A stretch of DNA of 64,000 bases, from contig CM017559.1 of the NCBI GenBank assembly GCA_007844125.1, positions 68,650,546 through 68,714,545 on the forward strand, in the 5' to 3' direction. Positions 61,401-64,000 of this stretch are shown here, one piece after another. Each line of letters opens with the position of its first letter. The stretch's first letter is position 1. The translations under genes and the position numbers were made by a program. This DNA is from Sinonovacula constricta. Taxonomy: Eukaryota; Mollusca; Bivalvia; Cardiida; Solecurtidae. The notes beneath the pieces were generated by a model. It was given only the letters and a program-made list of their open reading frames with translations. It was not told the origin of the DNA and did not search any database.

Positions 61401-64000
61401 TAGTGTCTCAGGACCAGCACTATTTGCTGTTTAGTGTCTCAGGACCCGCACTATTTGCTGTTTAGTGTCTCAGGACCCACACTATTTGCTGTTTAGTGTC
61501 TCAGGACCCGCACTATTTGCTGTTAAGTATCTCAGGACCTGCACTATTTGCTGTTAAGTGTCTCAGGACCCACACTATTTGCTGTTTAGTGTCTCAGGAC
61601 CCACACTATTTGCTGTTAAGTCTCTCAGGATCCGCACTATTTGCTGTTTAGTGTCTCAGGACCCGCACTATTTGCTGTTTAGTGTCTCAGGACCCGCACT
61701 ATTTGCTGTTTAGTGTCTCAGGACCCGCACTATTTGCTGTTAAGTGTCTCAGGACCCACACTATTTGCTGTTTAGTCTCTCAGGACCCGCACTATTTGCT
61801 GTTTAGTGTCTCAGGACCCACACTATTTGCTGTTAAGTGTCTCAGGACCCACACTATTTGCTGTTTAGTGTCTCAGGACCCGCACTATTTGCTGTTAAGT
61901 CTCTCAGGGTCCGCACTATTTGCTGTTAAGTCTCTCAGGGTCCGCACTATTTGCTGTTTAGTCTCTCAGGGTCCGCACTATTTGCTGTTAAGTCTCTCAG
62001 GGTCCGCACTATTTGCTGTTTAGTCTCTCAGGGTCCGCACTATTTGCTGTTTAGTCTCTCAGGAACCACACTATTTGCTGTTTAGTCTCTCAGGACCCAC
62101 ACTATTTGCTGTTTAGTCTCTTAGGACCCACACTATTTGCTGTTTAGTCTCTCAGGACCCACACTATTTGCTGTTTAGTCTCTCAGGACCCACACTATTT
62201 GCTGTTTAGTCTCTCAGGACCCGCACTATTTGCTGTTTAGTGTCTCAGGACCCGCACTATTTGCTGTTTAGTGTCTCAGGACCCGCACTATTTGCTGATT
62301 AGTGTCTCAGGACCCGCACTTTTTGCTGTTTAGTGTCTCAGGACCCGCACTATTTGCTGTTTAGTGTCTCAGGACCCGCACTATTTGCTGTTTAGTGTCT
62401 CAGGACCCGCACTATTTGCTGTTTAGTGTCTCAGGACCTGCACTATTTGCTGTTAAGTGTCTCAGGACCCGCACTATTTGCTGTTTAGTCTCTCAGGACC
62501 TGCACTATTTGCTGTTTAGTGTCTCAGGACCCGCACTATTTGCTGTTTAGTGTCTCAGGACCCGCACTATTTGCTGTTTAGTGTCTCAGGACCCGCACTA
62601 TTTGCTGTTTAGTGTCTCAGGACCCGCACTATTTGCTGTTTAGTGTCTCAGGACCCGCACTATTTGCTGTTTACTGTCTCCAGACCCGCACTATTTGCTG
62701 TTTAGTCTCTCAGGACCCGCACTATTTGCTGTTTAGTGTCTCAGGACCCACACTATTTGCTGTTTAGTGTCTCAGGACCCGCACTATTTGCTGTTAAGTC
62801 TCTCAGGACCCGCACTATTTGCTGTTAAGTGTCTCAGGACCCGCACTATTTGCTGTTTAGTGTCTCAGGGTCTGCACTATTTGCTGTTTAGTGTCTCAGG
62901 ACCTGCACTATTTGCTGTTTAGTGTCTCAGGACCCGCACTATTTGCTGTTTACTGTCTCCAGACCCGCACTATTTGCTGTTTAGTCTCTCAGGACCCGCA
63001 CTATTTGCTGTTTAGTGTCTCAGGACCCGCTCTATTTGCTGTTTAGTGTCTCAGGACCCACACTATTTGCTGTTTAGTCTCTCAGGACCCGCACTATTTG
63101 CTGTTTAGTGTCTCAGGACCCGCACTATTTGCTGTTTAGTCTCTCAGGACCCGCACTATTTGCTGTTAAGTCTCTCAGGACCGGCACTATTTGCTGTTTA
63201 GTGTCTCAGGACCCGCACTATTTGCTGTTAAGTCTCTCAGGACCCGCACTATTTGCTGTTAAGTCTCTCAGGACCCGCACTATTTGCAGTTAAGTCTCTT
63301 AGGACCTGTACTATTTGCTGTTTAGTGTCTCAGGGTCCGCACTATTTGCTGTTAAGTCTCTCAGGACCCGCACTATTTGCTGTTAAGTCTCTCAGGACCC
63401 GCACTATTTGCTGTTAAGTCTCTCAGGACCTGCACTATTTGCTGTTAAGTCTCTCAGGACCCGCACTATTTGCTGTTAAGTCTCTCAGGACCCACACTAT
63501 TTGCTGTTAAGTCTCTTAGGACCCGCACTATTTGCTGTTTAGTCTCTCAGGACCCACACTATTTGCTGTTAAGTCTCTCAGGACCCGCACTATTTGCAGT
63601 TAAGTCTCTTAGGACCCGTACTATTTGCTGTTTAGTGTCTCAGGGTCCGCACTATTTGCTGTTAAGTCTCTCAGGACCCACACTATTTGCTGTTTAGTCT
63701 CTCAGGGTCCGCACTATTTGCTGTTAAGTCTCTCAGGACCCACACTATTTGCTGTTAAGTCTCTCAGGGTCCGCACTATTTGCTGTTTAGTGTCTCAGGG
63801 TCCGCACTATTTGCTGTTAAGTCTCTCAGGACCTGCACTATTTGCTGTTAAGTATCTCAGGACCCGCACTATTTGCTGTTTAGTCTCTCAGGACCCGCAC
63901 TATTTGCTGTTAAGTCTCTCAGGACCCGCACTATTTGCTGTTTAGTGTCTCAGGACCCGTACTATTTGCTGTTTAGTGTCTCAGGGTCCGCACTATTTGC
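58496..64000. repeat. 31-bp minisatellite/satellite, more than 5.5 kb, runs off the window
   Basis: About 177 uninterrupted copies of a 31-bp unit with aggacccgcactatttgctg then tttagtctctc. Variable sites (gtgtctc/gtctctc/gtatctc, ggacccg/ggaccca/ggacctg/gggtccg, tttag/ttaag) act as markers. They show block duplications at 279 bp (9 units) and about 3,999 bp (129 units). The unit matches the end of the dispersed repeat (see findings). Open frames along it are a by-product. Confidence 0.97.

Noticed and set aside
58634..63945. Many plus-strand frames (SQDPHYLLFSVSGP type) in the 31-bp array
   Set aside because: The repeat cycles through all frames every 93 bp, so stop-free stretches are automatic.

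Overview
The window looks like nuclear DNA of a marine or freshwater invertebrate, most likely a bivalve mollusc. It is AT-rich, the one recognisable gene is split into small exons by long introns with GT-AG borders, and it carries tRNA-derived SINE-like repeats, short elements with terminal inverted repeats (TIRs) and many unrelated minisatellites. The bivalve assignment is inference from this repeat style; no species-diagnostic gene is present.

The only protein-coding gene I can support lies on the minus strand, from about 49,844 down to a stop at 25,943. Eleven exons (about 766 codons) encode the end of one PDZ domain and three further PDZ domains. Their spacing and signature residues match the N-terminal PDZ cluster of the PDZD2 / pro-interleukin-16 family of scaffold proteins. 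The 5' end is missing. Splice phases agree at every junction, but the reading frame is interrupted twice (near 49,550 and 31,220). Each break is either a very short intron or a one-base frameshift.

Layout: 1-8,950 is gene-free, with several inverted-repeat elements and 29-bp and 16-bp minisatellites. 8,960-19,230 is mostly tandem arrays (18/17-, 19-, 47- and 23-bp units) and holds two tRNA-like SINE units at 15 kb. 19,230-25,940 is gene-free, with a 201-bp TIR element, a 42-bp array and a degenerate interspersed repeat. 25,943-49,844 is the PDZ gene. Its introns hold 39/38-, 36- and 32-bp arrays, a 1,135-bp PIF/Harbinger-like transposon with a TAA target duplication, and a degenerate TIR element. 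49,845-58,490 has 53/61-bp and 54-bp arrays, the latter split by a 279-bp SINE with a 10-bp target duplication. From 58,496 to the right edge there is a 31-bp array more than 5.5 kb long with higher-order structure.

About 17 kb (over a quarter) of the window is minisatellite. The most interesting pattern is that two arrays (16-bp at 5.9 kb, 31-bp at 58.5-64 kb) resemble pieces of one dispersed repeat present about ten times in the window, which suggests the arrays grew from fragments of that repeat. I did not see a novel multi-gene system.
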